A stretch of 64,000 nucleotides of DNA from an uncultured bacterium (GCA_905215065.1 CAJMOF010000012.1:1-64000); one strand, 5' to 3'. Shown: positions 17,991-28,239, counted from the stretch's first letter. The notes: generated by a model from the letters alone, not told the origin. Translations and numbers: made by a program.

Positions 17991-19844
17991 ATGCCGCTTT
18001 TCTCGCAACATACCGCCCGGTTCTCGCCGGACGTTCCTTTGGAGGGCACCAGCTCTCGCGAGCTGCTCAAGCGGTACCAGCCGCTCGAGACACTTGCGAC
18101 CGGCGGTTTTGGCTCCATCGAGATTTGCCGCGACACGCACCTGCGCCGCCGCGTCGCCATTAAGCGCATCCCCCTTATCAACGGCGCCGGCATGCCCGCC
18201 AGCGACATCATGGATGTCCTGCGCGAGGCGCACACTGCCGCCATGCTTCAACATCCCAATATCGTGCAGGTCATCGACTTTACGCATGACACCGCCTATG
18301 CCTACCTGGTCATGGAGTATGTCGACGGTATGTCACTGGCCGAGTTTTTGCATCGCGTGGACGGCCACTCGCTCACCTTTGACGAGGCCGCGGCCATTGC
18401 CGATGCCCTGGGCCAGGCGCTCACCTTCGCCCATAGCAATGGCGTACTCCACCTGGACATTAAGCCCGCCAACGTGCTCATCGACCACTCGGGCAATGTA
18501 AAGCTCACCGACTTTGGCATGGCGCGACTGTCGTCCGCCGGTGGCTTTGGCGGCTCGCGCGGCGGCACCATCGGCTACATGCCGCCCGAGCAGCTCGATA
18601 TCGAGACCGGCACGGTCGACGAACGCGCCGATGTCTTCGCCCTTGCCTGCGTTATCTATGAGGGCTTGTGCGGCAGCGCTCCCTTTATGGCGGCCACGCC
18701 CGCCGACTCGCTCGACCGCATCATCGGCGGCGCCACCTATCCCAGCGAGCTGATACCACACTTTCCCCCGGGAGCCGAGGCCGCGCTCATGAGCGCGCTC
18801 TCCCCCATGCCGCAGGACCGCCCCAACAGCATCGAGGCATTTTGCGACCAGCTCCTTGCCGGTCTGGGCAGTGTGCGCGAGGGCCGTCGCAGCCTGGAGC
18901 AAATGGTTGGCGAGCTTTCGAATGACGAGCAGGAGCTCGACGATATCGAGCCGTCGTACTACGAGGACGACGCCATCGAGGTCGACCCCGCGCTCGGCTG
19001 GGCGGGCACGCGCTGGAGCCATGCGCGCGACTACACCATGCACGCTATCTCGGCGCTAACGTGCGGCACCTTTAGCTTTTTGCTGATGCAAACGGCCGGG
19101 GTCGCGGCGCTTCCCGGCCTGGTCATTGCGGCCATCGCGATCGGAGCGGCGGCTGGCCTGGCCCCCCAAATTGGCTCGGCCATCTCGGCTGTGGGCTTTT
19201 TGGTGCTCATGGCCAACGCCACCATGCAGGCGCAGGGCATCCTGTCGATGTTGCCCGTCGCGGTGATCTTTGCCGCTGCCATGTCCGGTTGGTGGATCGC
19301 CTGGGGTCGCACCGAGGCTGCCGCGAGCGCCGCACTCACCTGCGCGCTTGCGCTTGGCTGTCTGACCGGCAATACCTTCCTGGCAGCTGGGGTCGCCGCC
19401 GGCGTCGCGTCATTTTGGCTCGGCCCGGCAAGCGCCGCCGCGGCAACGGGCATGGGCGCGCTTTTTGCCCGTCTGGCCACGGTCGCGCTTTCAGCCGGAG
19501 GCGTGCTGGGGCTCGGCAACGTTGCCGCAGCGCTGGAAGACCCGCTCCTTTGGGCTGCCTTTGCGCTGGTCGCGACAACTGCCGCGGCGTCATCTGCGCT
19601 GCTCAATGCCCATGCCAAGCGTGCCGATCAGGGCTCAAACCTTGCCGCCATCGCCGCCATCGCTGTCACCGGCATCGGCTGCGCAGCGGCATCCTGTCTT
19701 GCACACCATATGGAAATTGCCAGCCTTGCAGCCGCGGTCGCCGCCAAGGCGGCAGTTGCGGGAACCCTATCCTCTATAATCGTTGGGATATGCCTATATT
19801 TGCTCGGATACCAAAGAACCTATACGGAGAGTGATCTTTCGTGA
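17991..19844 (+). CDS. Ser/Thr protein kinase with multi-helix membrane domain
   Basis: 617 residues from ATG 17991, preceded by AGGG; a TTG six bases upstream is the alternative. The kinase domain (1-~290) has lysine 58 (VAIKRI), the catalytic loop HLDIKPANVL at 154 and DFG at 174-176. The loop has Leu in place of Arg before the catalytic Asp, a non-RD form, suggesting that activation does not depend on activation-loop phosphorylation in the usual way. The C-terminal ~260 residues form about eight Ala/Gly-rich membrane helices. The stop overlaps the FhaA GTG start (GTGA), so this kinase is the first gene of the FhaA-PknB cluster. Confidence 0.9.
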   Translation: MPLFSQHTARFSPDVPLEGTSSRELLKRYQPLETLATGGFGSIEICRDTHLRRRVAIKRIPLINGAGMPASDIMDVLREAHTAAMLQHPNIVQVIDFTHDTAYAYLVMEYVDGMSLAEFLHRVDGHSLTFDEAAAIADALGQALTFAHSNGVLHLDIKPANVLIDHSGNVKLTDFGMARLSSAGGFGGSRGGTIGYMPPEQLDIETGTVDERADVFALACVIYEGLCGSAPFMAATPADSLDRIIGGATYPSELIPHFPPGAEAALMSALSPMPQDRPNSIEAFCDQLLAGLGSVREGRRSLEQMVGELSNDEQELDDIEPSYYEDDAIEVDPALGWAGTRWSHARDYTMHAISALTCGTFSFLLMQTAGVAALPGLVIAAIAIGAAAGLAPQIGSAISAVGFLVLMANATMQAQGILSMLPVAVIFAAAMSGWWIAWGRTEAAASAALTCALALGCLTGNTFLAAGVAAGVASFWLGPASAAAATGMGALFARLATVALSAGGVLGLGNVAAALEDPLLWAAFALVATTAAASSALLNAHAKRADQGSNLAAIAAIAVTGIGCAAASCLAHHMEIASLAAAVAAKAAVAGTLSSIIVGICLYLLGYQRTYTESDLS

Positions 19845-20851
19845 ACTTCCTGAACATCTTCGAGGACCACGTGGCCGGCATCTTCGGTGCCACCCGTGCC
19901 CCGTTCTCCTTTAAGAAGCTTGCCAAGCAGGCCGCTCGCGACATGGAGGATCAGACTCTGGTGATCAATGGCGTCAACACGGCGCCGGCACTCTATACCA
20001 TCCTGATCGCCGCCGACGACGATCCCATGCTCGCCCCGTTCTACCCCGAGCTTTCGCGCGAGGTCCGCGAGTTTGTGAAGGCGCAGGCCGAAAAGCGCCG
20101 TTATGTCTTTGTCGGCGAGCCCCTCGTGCGCTTTATGATCGATCCGCAGCTGCGCGCCGGCAAGTTCTCGGTCTTTGCCGAGAACGTCGATGCCCCCACG
20201 CTCGGCCGCCTGTACGAAGAAGAGCGCGCCTATCAAAACGGTCTGGGCCAAAACAACTCCGCGGCAAGCCGTGCCGCCAGCGCCCCGCGCGCCGGCCAGC
20301 AGCAGTTTGCTGCCCCGCAGCCGCAGCGCCCCGCCGCCATGCCCCAGCAGCAGCCGACGCCTCGCGCCGCCGCTCCTGACCCGCTTGCCGTAGCAGATCC
20401 CTTCGCGCCTAGCGTCCCCGACCCCGCCGCTCCTATCCCGGTGCCGCAGACCGTCTCGCGCGACGCGCTTGCCGGCATGGGCGGAGCCGCCGCGACCGGT
20501 GCCGCCGTGGGCCTAGGCGCCGCAGCCGGCATCGCCTCCAACATGGCGAGCACTCGCGCCCCACAGCGCCCGCTCGCCCAGCTCGTCGACGTCGTGAGCG
20601 GCGAGAGCCATAGCATCACCTCCGCACAGGTGACTATCGGTCGCGAGCGCTCAGTTTCCGATATTGCCCTGCGCGACCCCAACGTGTCGCGCCGCCACGC
20701 CCAGCTCACCTTTACGGGCTCGGATTGGTCGATCGAGGACCTCAATTCCACCAACGGCACGCTCGTCAACAACCGCCGCATTACGCGCTGCCCGCTGCGC
20801 AACGGCGATCTGCTGACGTTTGGCCTGAGCACCTTTGAATTTAGGGGATAG
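19841..20851 (+). CDS. fhaA: FhaA-like protein (DUF3662 plus FHA)
   Basis: 336 residues. An N-terminal DUF3662 domain (about 1-115, MNFLNIFEDHVAGIFG) is followed by a Pro/Ala/Gln-rich linker and a C-terminal FHA domain (about 250-336) with SRRHAQL and LNSTNGTLVNNR. In actinobacteria FhaA binds phosphorylated partners at sites of wall synthesis. It starts at GTG 19841, inside the stop of the upstream kinase. Clustered with FhaB, phosphatase, RodA-PBP and PknB. Confidence 0.92.
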   Translation: MNFLNIFEDHVAGIFGATRAPFSFKKLAKQAARDMEDQTLVINGVNTAPALYTILIAADDDPMLAPFYPELSREVREFVKAQAEKRRYVFVGEPLVRFMIDPQLRAGKFSVFAENVDAPTLGRLYEEERAYQNGLGQNNSAASRAASAPRAGQQQFAAPQPQRPAAMPQQQPTPRAAAPDPLAVADPFAPSVPDPAAPIPVPQTVSRDALAGMGGAAATGAAVGLGAAAGIASNMASTRAPQRPLAQLVDVVSGESHSITSAQVTIGRERSVSDIALRDPNVSRRHAQLTFTGSDWSIEDLNSTNGTLVNNRRITRCPLRNGDLLTFGLSTFEFRG

Positions 20852-20857
20852 TCTCTT

Positions 20858-21274
20858 ATGAACATCGATATCGTCCTTTTTGCAGGCCGCATCGTCCTGG
20901 TCGCCCTGCTCTATATCTTCCTGTTCGCCGTCATGAAGACCGGCGTGGGACTTGTGCGCGGGCAGCGTCGCGACTCGGCTATCTGGACGATCGATGTGGA
21001 CAAGGGTCCGCGCGGTATCCGCGGCATCCACGTAGACATGCTCGGCCCCGTCATCGTCGGTCGCTCGCCATCTTCGGACATCTGCATCAACGAACCGTTC
21101 GTCTCGGCCTCGCATGCGCGCTTTTCGCTGCAGGGCCCGGCGCTCATCATCGAGGACCTCAACTCGCTTAACGGCACGCTCGTCAACGGCCGCCAGCTTG
21201 TGGAGCCCGCAACGCTGCGCGAGGGCGACGAAGTCCAGATTGGCGACGTGGTCATGAAGGTGAACCGTCGATGA
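20858..21274 (+). CDS. fhaB: FhaB-like membrane FHA protein
   Basis: 138 residues, ATG 20858 after AGGGGA. One N-terminal helix (IVLFAGRIVLVALLYIFLFA) anchors it; the rest is an FHA domain with IVGRSPSSD, SASHARF and LNSLNGTLVNGR. FhaB (FipA-interacting in mycobacteria) is a usual phospho-target of PknA/PknB. Its stop overlaps the phosphatase start (ATGA). Confidence 0.92.
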   Translation: MNIDIVLFAGRIVLVALLYIFLFAVMKTGVGLVRGQRRDSAIWTIDVDKGPRGIRGIHVDMLGPVIVGRSPSSDICINEPFVSASHARFSLQGPALIIEDLNSLNGTLVNGRQLVEPATLREGDEVQIGDVVMKVNRR

Positions 21275-23205
21275 TCGACGAGGAGAACAAGTCCGCAACC
21301 ATGACCGAGGCACCGGCTGCCGCCGTAGCTGCACCGGCCCACGCCGCTCCGGCGGACTCCACACCCGTGGAGCCCGAGGACACCGTGTTCTCCCTGCCTC
21401 TTTCGCATGTAACGCATGATATTTCGGATCTCGCCGATAACGAGGGCGAAGAGGATGCCGTAGCGGCGCCCATCGGCGCACATGCTGCGGAACAGCCCAC
21501 AGCGCCCGAAGCAACCCCGGCGCCGGCTCACTTTGCAGAGCCCGTCGCCGCGGCAATCAACGAGAGCGCTGCGGTGTTTGCGGCACCCGAACCCGCCGCG
21601 CCGGCGTTTCCCATAGCCCCGGCATCCGAGGTTGCGCCCGCGTCTACGCCGGCGCCCGAGGCGGGGCCATCCCCCGAGGACGGCCCTGCACCCAAGGCCC
21701 CGCAGCCTGCGCCCGCAAGCGAGTCCGATGCCGTGGCCGAGCCCGCCGCCCAGTCGCAAAGCACACCCGCGCCGTCGCACTTTGCGACGCCCGAGCCTAT
21801 AGACGTCAGCCCGCAAGACGACGAGTCGATCGCCTGCGCGTCCGCAGAGCCCGGCTCCCCGGACACCGGCGATTCCGAATCAAACGCCGAGACCGACACC
21901 GTCTCTCCCGGTGACACAGCCGAGATCGACGTTGCCGCCGTTGAGGCCAAGCTCAAAGACCCCGGCTCGACCATGAGCTTTGAGCCCCTGACCGAGGAGC
22001 GCATCGAGACCGACTCGACCTATGATGCCGGCACCACCACGCAACTCATGTGGGGCGCCCGCTCTGACGTTGGCTGCGTACGCCCGCACAATGAGGATTC
22101 CTACCTGGTGCAGTCGCCGCTCTTTTGCGTATGCGACGGCATGGGCGGTCACGCCGCCGGCGAGGTAGCCTCTTCCATCGCCGTCGAGACTATTGCCAAG
22201 ACGGCCCCGCAGTCCGCCGACGCAGCACGCCTGGCCGCAGCCGTCGAGGCAGCCAACGCCGCCGTAATCGAGGCGGCCCTGAACGGCCTGGGCAAGCCCG
22301 GCATGGGCTGCACAGCCACTTGCGCCTATATCGAAAACGACACGCTCGCCATCGCCCACGTGGGTGACTCTCGCGCCTACCTGCTCCACGAGGGCACGCT
22401 CATCCGCGTGACCCGCGACCACTCCTACGTGGAGGAGCTCGTGGACGCCGGCGAGATTACGGCAGACGAGGCTCGCGTCCACCCCAACCGCTCGGTCATC
22501 ACCCGTGCGCTGGGCTCGGACCCCGCCATGTATGCCGACCACTTCACTCTGCATATCGAGGAAGGCGACCGCCTGATCCTTTGCTCTGACGGCCTTTCGA
22601 GCATGATTCCTGATAGCGATATCGAGAACATCGCCACGCAGTCCTCAACCGCGCAAATCTGCGTCGACAACCTAGTGGACGCGGCGCTTGCCGCCGGCGG
22701 CCACGACAACGTGACCGTAGTAGTCGTTGACCTGGTTGACGATGGCGTTATGCGCGAGGCGCAACGCGTGCGTCGCCGCAACATTACTATCGCCGCCATC
22801 CTGGCCCTCGTCTTTGTGCTGGCAGCTGGCATCTGGGCCTACACGGGTGTCACCGGCTCGTACTACCTGGGTACCCACCAGGGCAATGTCGCCGTCTGGC
22901 GCGGCCTGCCCGGCAAGCCGCTCGGACTCAAGCTTCACTGGCTCGAAAGCGAAACCAGTATTAAGCTGTCCGACCTGCCCGAAGACACGCAAAACCGCCT
23001 CAAGGCGGGCATTCCGCAAACAAGTGTCGACGATGCGCAGGACACGATATCCAAGTACCGCCACCAGATCGACGAGGAGCAGACCCGCCAGGTGATCGAC
23101 GCGCAAACGATTCGCGACAACACCAATCAGGGATCGACCTCCGAATCAGATTCCGAGAAAACCGCCGAACAGTCCGCCGAGGCCGAAGCCTCCGAAAAGA
23201 ACTAG
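21271..23205 (+). CDS. pstP: PP2C-type Ser/Thr phosphatase with long acidic N-terminus
   Basis: 644 residues. Residues ~1-255 are Ala/Pro/Glu-rich and probably disordered, an extension absent from typical PstP. The PP2C domain (about 260-500) has the metal-binding motifs DVGCVRPHNEDS, CDGMGGHAAGE, GDSRAYL, CSDGLSS and GGHDNVT. One membrane helix (ITIAAILALVFVLAAGIWAY) follows, then an extracellular tail ending in charged repeats. It would reverse the kinases' phosphorylation of FHA proteins and wall enzymes. The ATG overlaps the FhaB stop. Confidence 0.93.
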   Translation: MIDEENKSATMTEAPAAAVAAPAHAAPADSTPVEPEDTVFSLPLSHVTHDISDLADNEGEEDAVAAPIGAHAAEQPTAPEATPAPAHFAEPVAAAINESAAVFAAPEPAAPAFPIAPASEVAPASTPAPEAGPSPEDGPAPKAPQPAPASESDAVAEPAAQSQSTPAPSHFATPEPIDVSPQDDESIACASAEPGSPDTGDSESNAETDTVSPGDTAEIDVAAVEAKLKDPGSTMSFEPLTEERIETDSTYDAGTTTQLMWGARSDVGCVRPHNEDSYLVQSPLFCVCDGMGGHAAGEVASSIAVETIAKTAPQSADAARLAAAVEAANAAVIEAALNGLGKPGMGCTATCAYIENDTLAIAHVGDSRAYLLHEGTLIRVTRDHSYVEELVDAGEITADEARVHPNRSVITRALGSDPAMYADHFTLHIEEGDRLILCSDGLSSMIPDSDIENIATQSSTAQICVDNLVDAALAAGGHDNVTVVVVDLVDDGVMREAQRVRRRNITIAAILALVFVLAAGIWAYTGVTGSYYLGTHQGNVAVWRGLPGKPLGLKLHWLESETSIKLSDLPEDTQNRLKAGIPQTSVDDAQDTISKYRHQIDEEQTRQVIDAQTIRDNTNQGSTSESDSEKTAEQSAEAEASEKN

Positions 23206-23221
23206 AAAGGGAGTGCCGCTT

Positions 23222-26092
23222 ATGAGTCGCCGCAACACCGAGCTGCTCTTGCTCATCGCCTCGGCGTTCCCCGTCATCCTACTGTATGCGATGTACGTCC
23301 TCACCGCGGGCGCTGCCATCTCCTTTGAGACGCTCGCCGTACCGATCGGCCTCTTTGCCGCCTTTGCCGCGGCCCACATTGCCGTGCGCATCTTGGCGCC
23401 CGGTGCCGACCCCGCTATCCTGCCCATTGTCTTTGTGCTTTCGGGCATCGGCATCACGTTCGTGACGCGTCTCGCCCCCGCTCTCGCCATCTCACAGCTC
23501 ATCATCCTGTTTGTCTCGGTGGCGCTCATGGTGGGAACGCTCGCGTTGGTTAAGAACCTCGACGTAGTCATGCGCTACAAGTACACCTTTGGCATTATCG
23601 GCATCATTCTGCTGATGCTGCCTATCTTTATCGGCACCACGATCTCGGGCTCCAAGCTGTGGATTCGCATCGCGGGCTTTACCATCCAGCCCGGCGAGTT
23701 CGCCAAAGTCTTTATCGTGCTGTTCCTGGCCGGGTACCTGGCCGAGAACCGCGAGCTGCTCTCCATCTCCAACCGCAAGATCCTAGGCTTTAAGATCCCT
23801 CGCCTGCGACTGCTGCTGCCGCTGTTTGCCGTGTGGGGCGTGTGCCTACTCGTTGTCGTCTTCGAACGCGACCTGGGTTCGGCCGTGCTGTTCTACACCA
23901 TCTTCTTGCTGATGCTCTACGTTGCCACGGGTCGATTCTCGTATGTCGTTATCGGCCTTGCGCTCTTGGCCGTCGGCGCCGTGGGCGCCTACAAGTTCCT
24001 GTCGCACGTTCAGGTGCGCTTCCAAGTTTGGGTCGATCCGTTTAAGGACGCCCAGGGCCAGGGCTACCAGATCGTCCAGTCGCTCTTCTCGCTTGCCGAT
24101 GGCGGTCTGGTCGGTGTTGGTATCGGCAACGGCATGGCCAACAACATCCCTGTCGTCGAGTCCGACTTTATCTTCTCTGCCATCGGCGAGGAGATGGGCC
24201 TTTTGGGCGGCGGCGCCGTGCTCATCCTGTTTATGCTCTTTGCCGTGCGTGGCCTCACCACGGCTGCCCGCGCTAAATCCGACCTCGCCGCCTTTAGCGC
24301 CACGGGCCTTACGGCCGCCATCAGCTTCCAGGCCTTTTTGATCGTGGGCGGCGTTACCCGCCTGATCCCGCTGACCGGCGTCACCCTGCCCTTTATGAGC
24401 CAGGGCGGTTCCTCGCTGCTGGCGAGCTTTATCATCGTCGCGCTCCTGCTGCGCGCCGGTGACGAGGCGACCGGACGCGAGGCCGAGCTTACCGGCACCG
24501 GCACCATGGCTGCCATCACCGATGATCAGGTCGCACCTGCCGCCGCCCCGACGGGCACGCGCTTTGCCACCTCGTCTTCCTACGGCAGCGGCAGCCATTC
24601 CGTCGGCTCGCGCATGCGCCGTCGCCTGCTCGACACGCCTGAATCCGGTGTGCTCGGCCGCGTTGCGCTCGCCAACCGTCTAACCCGTGCGGTGCTCGCC
24701 TTTACGGCGCTGTTCGCCATCCTTATCGGCAACCTCACCTATGTCCAGGTCATCAAGGCCAAGGACTATCAGGATATGCCGACCAACAACCACACTATCG
24801 CCCGCTCCAAGTACATCCAGCGCGGTTCCATCATCACGTCCGACGGCGTGACGCTGGCCGAGTCGCTGCAGCAGGAGGACGGCACCTACGTACGCTCCTA
24901 CCCCAACGGCAACCTGGCAGCGCACGTGGTTGGCTACGTGAGCCAGCAGTATGGCACCACCGCCATCGAGAGTGTCATGAACGACACGCTCACCGGTTCT
25001 AAGGACTACTCCAGCTGGAACAACGCCATCGCGTCGCTCGCGGGCCAGACCCAGCCGGGCAACACCGCCAAGCTCACCATCGACTCGCGCATCCAGACGG
25101 CGGCCGAGCAGGCACTCAAGGGCTTTAAGGGCGCTGTAGTGGTCATCGACCCGCGTACCGGCGCGGTGCTCGCATGTGCCAGCTCGCCCACCTACGACAA
25201 CACCAACATCGACGCCTTGCTGCAGGCGGGCGGCGGCGAGGACGGCTCTATGTACAATCGCGCCATGGACGCGCTGTACACGCCGGGCTCCACGTTTAAG
25301 GTCGTTACGCTTTCCGCGGCACTCGAGACCGGCACCGCCAGCCTTACCAGCACCTACCAGGCGCCCGGCTCCATGGACATCGGCAACGCGCCGGTCACCA
25401 ACTATGCCAACGAGAGCTACGGCACCATCAGCCTGCAGCAGGCCTTTGCCGTGTCTTCCAACGTCGTCTTTGGCCAGGTGGCAAACGAAGTTGGCGCAAA
25501 CACGCTCGTGCAGTTTGCCAACGCCTTTGGCTACGGCCAAAAGCTCGGCCAGGACCTGACCTCCGCGGCCTCCATCATGGCCGACCCGTCGCTCATGACC
25601 GAGTGGGAGACCGCCTGGGCCGGCGCCGGCCAGCCTGTCGGCATGGACCACACGCCCGGCCCGCAGACCACCGTCATGCAAAACGCCGTGATTGCCGCCG
25701 CCATCGCTAACAGTGGCGTGGTCATGGACCCGTACTTTGTAGCCCAGGTACTCGCCCCGGACGGAACTGTGGTCAAGACCACGCAGTCCCGCTCGCTGGG
25801 TCAGGCCGTCAGCTCCGCCACGGCCGACCAGGTCAAGCAGGCCATGCTCGCCGTCGTCCAGTCCGGTACCGGCACCGATGCCCAGGTCCCCGGCGTCAAG
25901 GTCGCCGGCAAGACCGGCTCGGCCGAGATCGGCGGCACCAACGTCAACTCGATGTTCGTTGGCTTTGCACCTTACGATTCACCCACGGTCGCCATCTCGG
26001 TGGCCTTGGAGGATTACGACAAACACGACGTCAAGGCGGCCAAGATTGCCGGCATCGTCCTGACCGCGGCGCTCGCCGCACAGGGAGCGTGA
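23222..26092 (+). CDS. RodA/FtsW glycosyltransferase fused to a class B PBP transpeptidase
   Basis: 956 residues in one uninterrupted frame from ATG 23222 (AAAGGGAG upstream; GTG 23213 is an alternative). Residues ~1-430 are a SEDS polymerase with about ten helices and the motifs ERDLGSAVLFY, GVGIGNG, EEMGLLG and PLTGVTLPFMSQGGSS. After a loop and another helix (about 490), residues ~510-956 form a PbpA-like transpeptidase with STFK at 690 (catalytic Ser), SSN at 745 and KTGS at 897. In most actinobacteria RodA and PbpA are separate neighbouring genes; here polymerase and crosslinker are one polypeptide. It lies between the phosphatase and PknB, so it is probably regulated by phosphorylation. 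Confidence 0.93.
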   Translation: MSRRNTELLLLIASAFPVILLYAMYVLTAGAAISFETLAVPIGLFAAFAAAHIAVRILAPGADPAILPIVFVLSGIGITFVTRLAPALAISQLIILFVSVALMVGTLALVKNLDVVMRYKYTFGIIGIILLMLPIFIGTTISGSKLWIRIAGFTIQPGEFAKVFIVLFLAGYLAENRELLSISNRKILGFKIPRLRLLLPLFAVWGVCLLVVVFERDLGSAVLFYTIFLLMLYVATGRFSYVVIGLALLAVGAVGAYKFLSHVQVRFQVWVDPFKDAQGQGYQIVQSLFSLADGGLVGVGIGNGMANNIPVVESDFIFSAIGEEMGLLGGGAVLILFMLFAVRGLTTAARAKSDLAAFSATGLTAAISFQAFLIVGGVTRLIPLTGVTLPFMSQGGSSLLASFIIVALLLRAGDEATGREAELTGTGTMAAITDDQVAPAAAPTGTRFATSSSYGSGSHSVGSRMRRRLLDTPESGVLGRVALANRLTRAVLAFTALFAILIGNLTYVQVIKAKDYQDMPTNNHTIARSKYIQRGSIITSDGVTLAESLQQEDGTYVRSYPNGNLAAHVVGYVSQQYGTTAIESVMNDTLTGSKDYSSWNNAIASLAGQTQPGNTAKLTIDSRIQTAAEQALKGFKGAVVVIDPRTGAVLACASSPTYDNTNIDALLQAGGGEDGSMYNRAMDALYTPGSTFKVVTLSAALETGTASLTSTYQAPGSMDIGNAPVTNYANESYGTISLQQAFAVSSNVVFGQVANEVGANTLVQFANAFGYGQKLGQDLTSAASIMADPSLMTEWETAWAGAGQPVGMDHTPGPQTTVMQNAVIAAAIANSGVVMDPYFVAQVLAPDGTVVKTTQSRSLGQAVSSATADQVKQAMLAVVQSGTGTDAQVPGVKVAGKTGSAEIGGTNVNSMFVGFAPYDSPTVAISVALEDYDKHDVKAAKIAGIVLTAALAAQGA

Positions 26093-26224
26093 TGCCCATG
26101 ATCGAATCGGACACCCGAGGTGCGCCGCGGCCGAAGAGTTAGCGGCAACGCGCCACACGGCCCCAGCGGCCACATCGTAGGTACTACACACATCGTTGAG
26201 CGAATAGTTATGTTAGGAGCAGGA

Positions 26225-28186
26225 ATGGAACAGAGGGTCCTCGGGGGAAGATACCTCCTCAAGGATAAGGTGGGGACAGGCGGTATGGCGACCGTCTACC
26301 GTGCACAGGACCAGGTCCTCGACCGAACGGTAGCCGTCAAGATCATGCTGCCGCAGTATGCTGGCGACGCAACCTTCGCCGCACGCTTTAAGCAGGAGGC
26401 CCAGGCAGCAGCCGGTCTCTCCTCCCCCTATATCGTGGGCGTCTACGATTGGGGCAAGGACGGCGACACCTATTACATCGTCATGGAGTACCTGCGCGGT
26501 ACCGACCTTAAGAGCGGCATCAAGAGCCACGGCGCCCTCGACCCCAAGAAGGTCGCCCAGATCGGATCGCAGATCAGCTCTGCACTCTCGGTCGCCCACA
26601 AGCACGAGATCATCCACCGCGACATCAAACCGCAGAACATCATGGTGCTGCCCGACGGCAACATCAAGGTCATGGACTTTGGCATCGCGCGCGCCAAAAA
26701 CAGCCACCTCACGCAAGACAACAACGTGCTGGGAACCGCCCACTACGTCAGCCCCGAGCAGACCCGCGGTCAGGACCTCGGCCCCACCTCGGATATCTAC
26801 TCGCTGGGCGTCGTGATGTATGAGTGCGCCACCGGCCGTGTTCCCTTTGACGGTGACGACGCTATCTCGGTCGCACTCAAGCAGGTCAACGAGCTGCCTA
26901 TTCCACCGAGCCAGATCAACTCCGGTGTCGACGCCGACCTTGAGCGCATCATCCTCAAGTGCATGGAGAAGGACCCGGCAAACCGCTTCCAGACCGCCGA
27001 AGAGCTTCGTCAGGTGCTCAACAGCTACCTGTCGGGCCGTGCCGTCAACATCTCGGAGCCCACGCGCATCATCGGTGCCCCCGGTGAACTGGGCGCCACC
27101 AAGACTCGCGAGCTTTCCGATCAGACGCGCGCCATGGTGCGTCCCGTCTCGGGCGTGAGCGGCCAGAATACCGCCCGTAGCTCAGTTTCGGGCTCCACCG
27201 GCTCCTACGAGGTCGAAAAGCCCAAGTCCAACAAGAACAAGATTATCGCCGCCGCGGTGGCAGCCGTTGCCGTCATCGGCATCGTGGTGGCCTTTGCCAC
27301 AGGACTCTTTGGCGGCGAGCAGGTCACCGTGCCCGATGTGCTGGGCAAGGACCAGCAGACTGCCGTCGAGCAGATCAAGGAAGCCGGCCTCGAGGTCGGC
27401 ACCATCGACCAAAGCTACAACGACGATATCGACGAGGGCAAGGTCGCCGAGCAGACGCCCAACGGCCACACCAAGAAGGCCAAGGGCACCAAGGTGAACC
27501 TGGTGATCTCCAAGGGCCCCAAGCCCTCCGAGAAGGTTGAGGTTCCCCGGCTTGTCGGCCTGACCAAGGACCAGGCAGAAGCCGCGCTGGCAAGCGTTGG
27601 CCTGAAGGGCAACGCCTCCGAGGAGGCCAACGAGGCCGATGAGGGCCAGGTCTTTGAGCAGGGCACCGAAGCCGGTAAGGAAGTCGAAAAGGGCACGACC
27701 ATCTCGTATAAGGTCTCGAGCGGCCCGGATACCACGTCCGTCCCCGATCTGACCGACATGACCGAGGCCCAGGCGCGCAACGCCCTCGATATGGCAGGCT
27801 TTGGCGTCGACGTGAGCTACCAGGAGAACGACTCGGTTACCGAGGGCACCGTGATCAGCTGGAACCCCAGCGGCAAGCAGAAGCCCGGCGCCACGATTAC
27901 CGTCGTCATTGCCAAGAAGTCCGGCAAGGCCTCCGTCCCGGGCAACCTATACGGCAAGAGCATTTCCGCCGCCGTTACCGCGCTCAACAACGCCGGTTTC
28001 TATAACATTGGCTTCTGTGACCAGAACGGCAATCCCGTGAGCGGTAACGAGGATGCCACCGTTACGGGCGTCTCCCCCACCGGCAAGCAGTCCACCGACA
28101 GCACGATTACGCTGACGGTTGCACTTTCTGGCTCGGGTTCGGGTTCGGGCACGGGCACGGGCGGCGATTCCGGTACGACCAACTAA
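26225..28186 (+). CDS. pknB: PASTA-domain Ser/Thr kinase PknB
   Basis: 653 residues from ATG 26225, set by AGGAGCAGGA just upstream; ATG 26210 is weaker. The kinase domain has GTGGMATVY, lysine 39, HRDIKPQN at 131 and DFG at 151-153, with GTAHYVSPEQ in the activation segment. One membrane helix (about 343-366) is followed by four PASTA repeats outside (starting VTVPDV, VEVPRL, TSVPDL, ASVPGN), which bind muropeptides or lipid II in relatives. A Gly/Ser-rich end closes the protein. It is the last gene of the cluster, followed by a strong terminator. Confidence 0.96.
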   Translation: MEQRVLGGRYLLKDKVGTGGMATVYRAQDQVLDRTVAVKIMLPQYAGDATFAARFKQEAQAAAGLSSPYIVGVYDWGKDGDTYYIVMEYLRGTDLKSGIKSHGALDPKKVAQIGSQISSALSVAHKHEIIHRDIKPQNIMVLPDGNIKVMDFGIARAKNSHLTQDNNVLGTAHYVSPEQTRGQDLGPTSDIYSLGVVMYECATGRVPFDGDDAISVALKQVNELPIPPSQINSGVDADLERIILKCMEKDPANRFQTAEELRQVLNSYLSGRAVNISEPTRIIGAPGELGATKTRELSDQTRAMVRPVSGVSGQNTARSSVSGSTGSYEVEKPKSNKNKIIAAAVAAVAVIGIVVAFATGLFGGEQVTVPDVLGKDQQTAVEQIKEAGLEVGTIDQSYNDDIDEGKVAEQTPNGHTKKAKGTKVNLVISKGPKPSEKVEVPRLVGLTKDQAEAALASVGLKGNASEEANEADEGQVFEQGTEAGKEVEKGTTISYKVSSGPDTTSVPDLTDMTEAQARNALDMAGFGVDVSYQENDSVTEGTVISWNPSGKQKPGATITVVIAKKSGKASVPGNLYGKSISAAVTALNNAGFYNIGFCDQNGNPVSGNEDATVTGVSPTGKQSTDSTITLTVALSGSGSGSGTGTGGDSGTTN

Positions 28187-28239
28187 GTCGCCACCCCACC
28201 GCTCATTTCGGCTCTCGCCGCAAACATATTCGCTCACAG

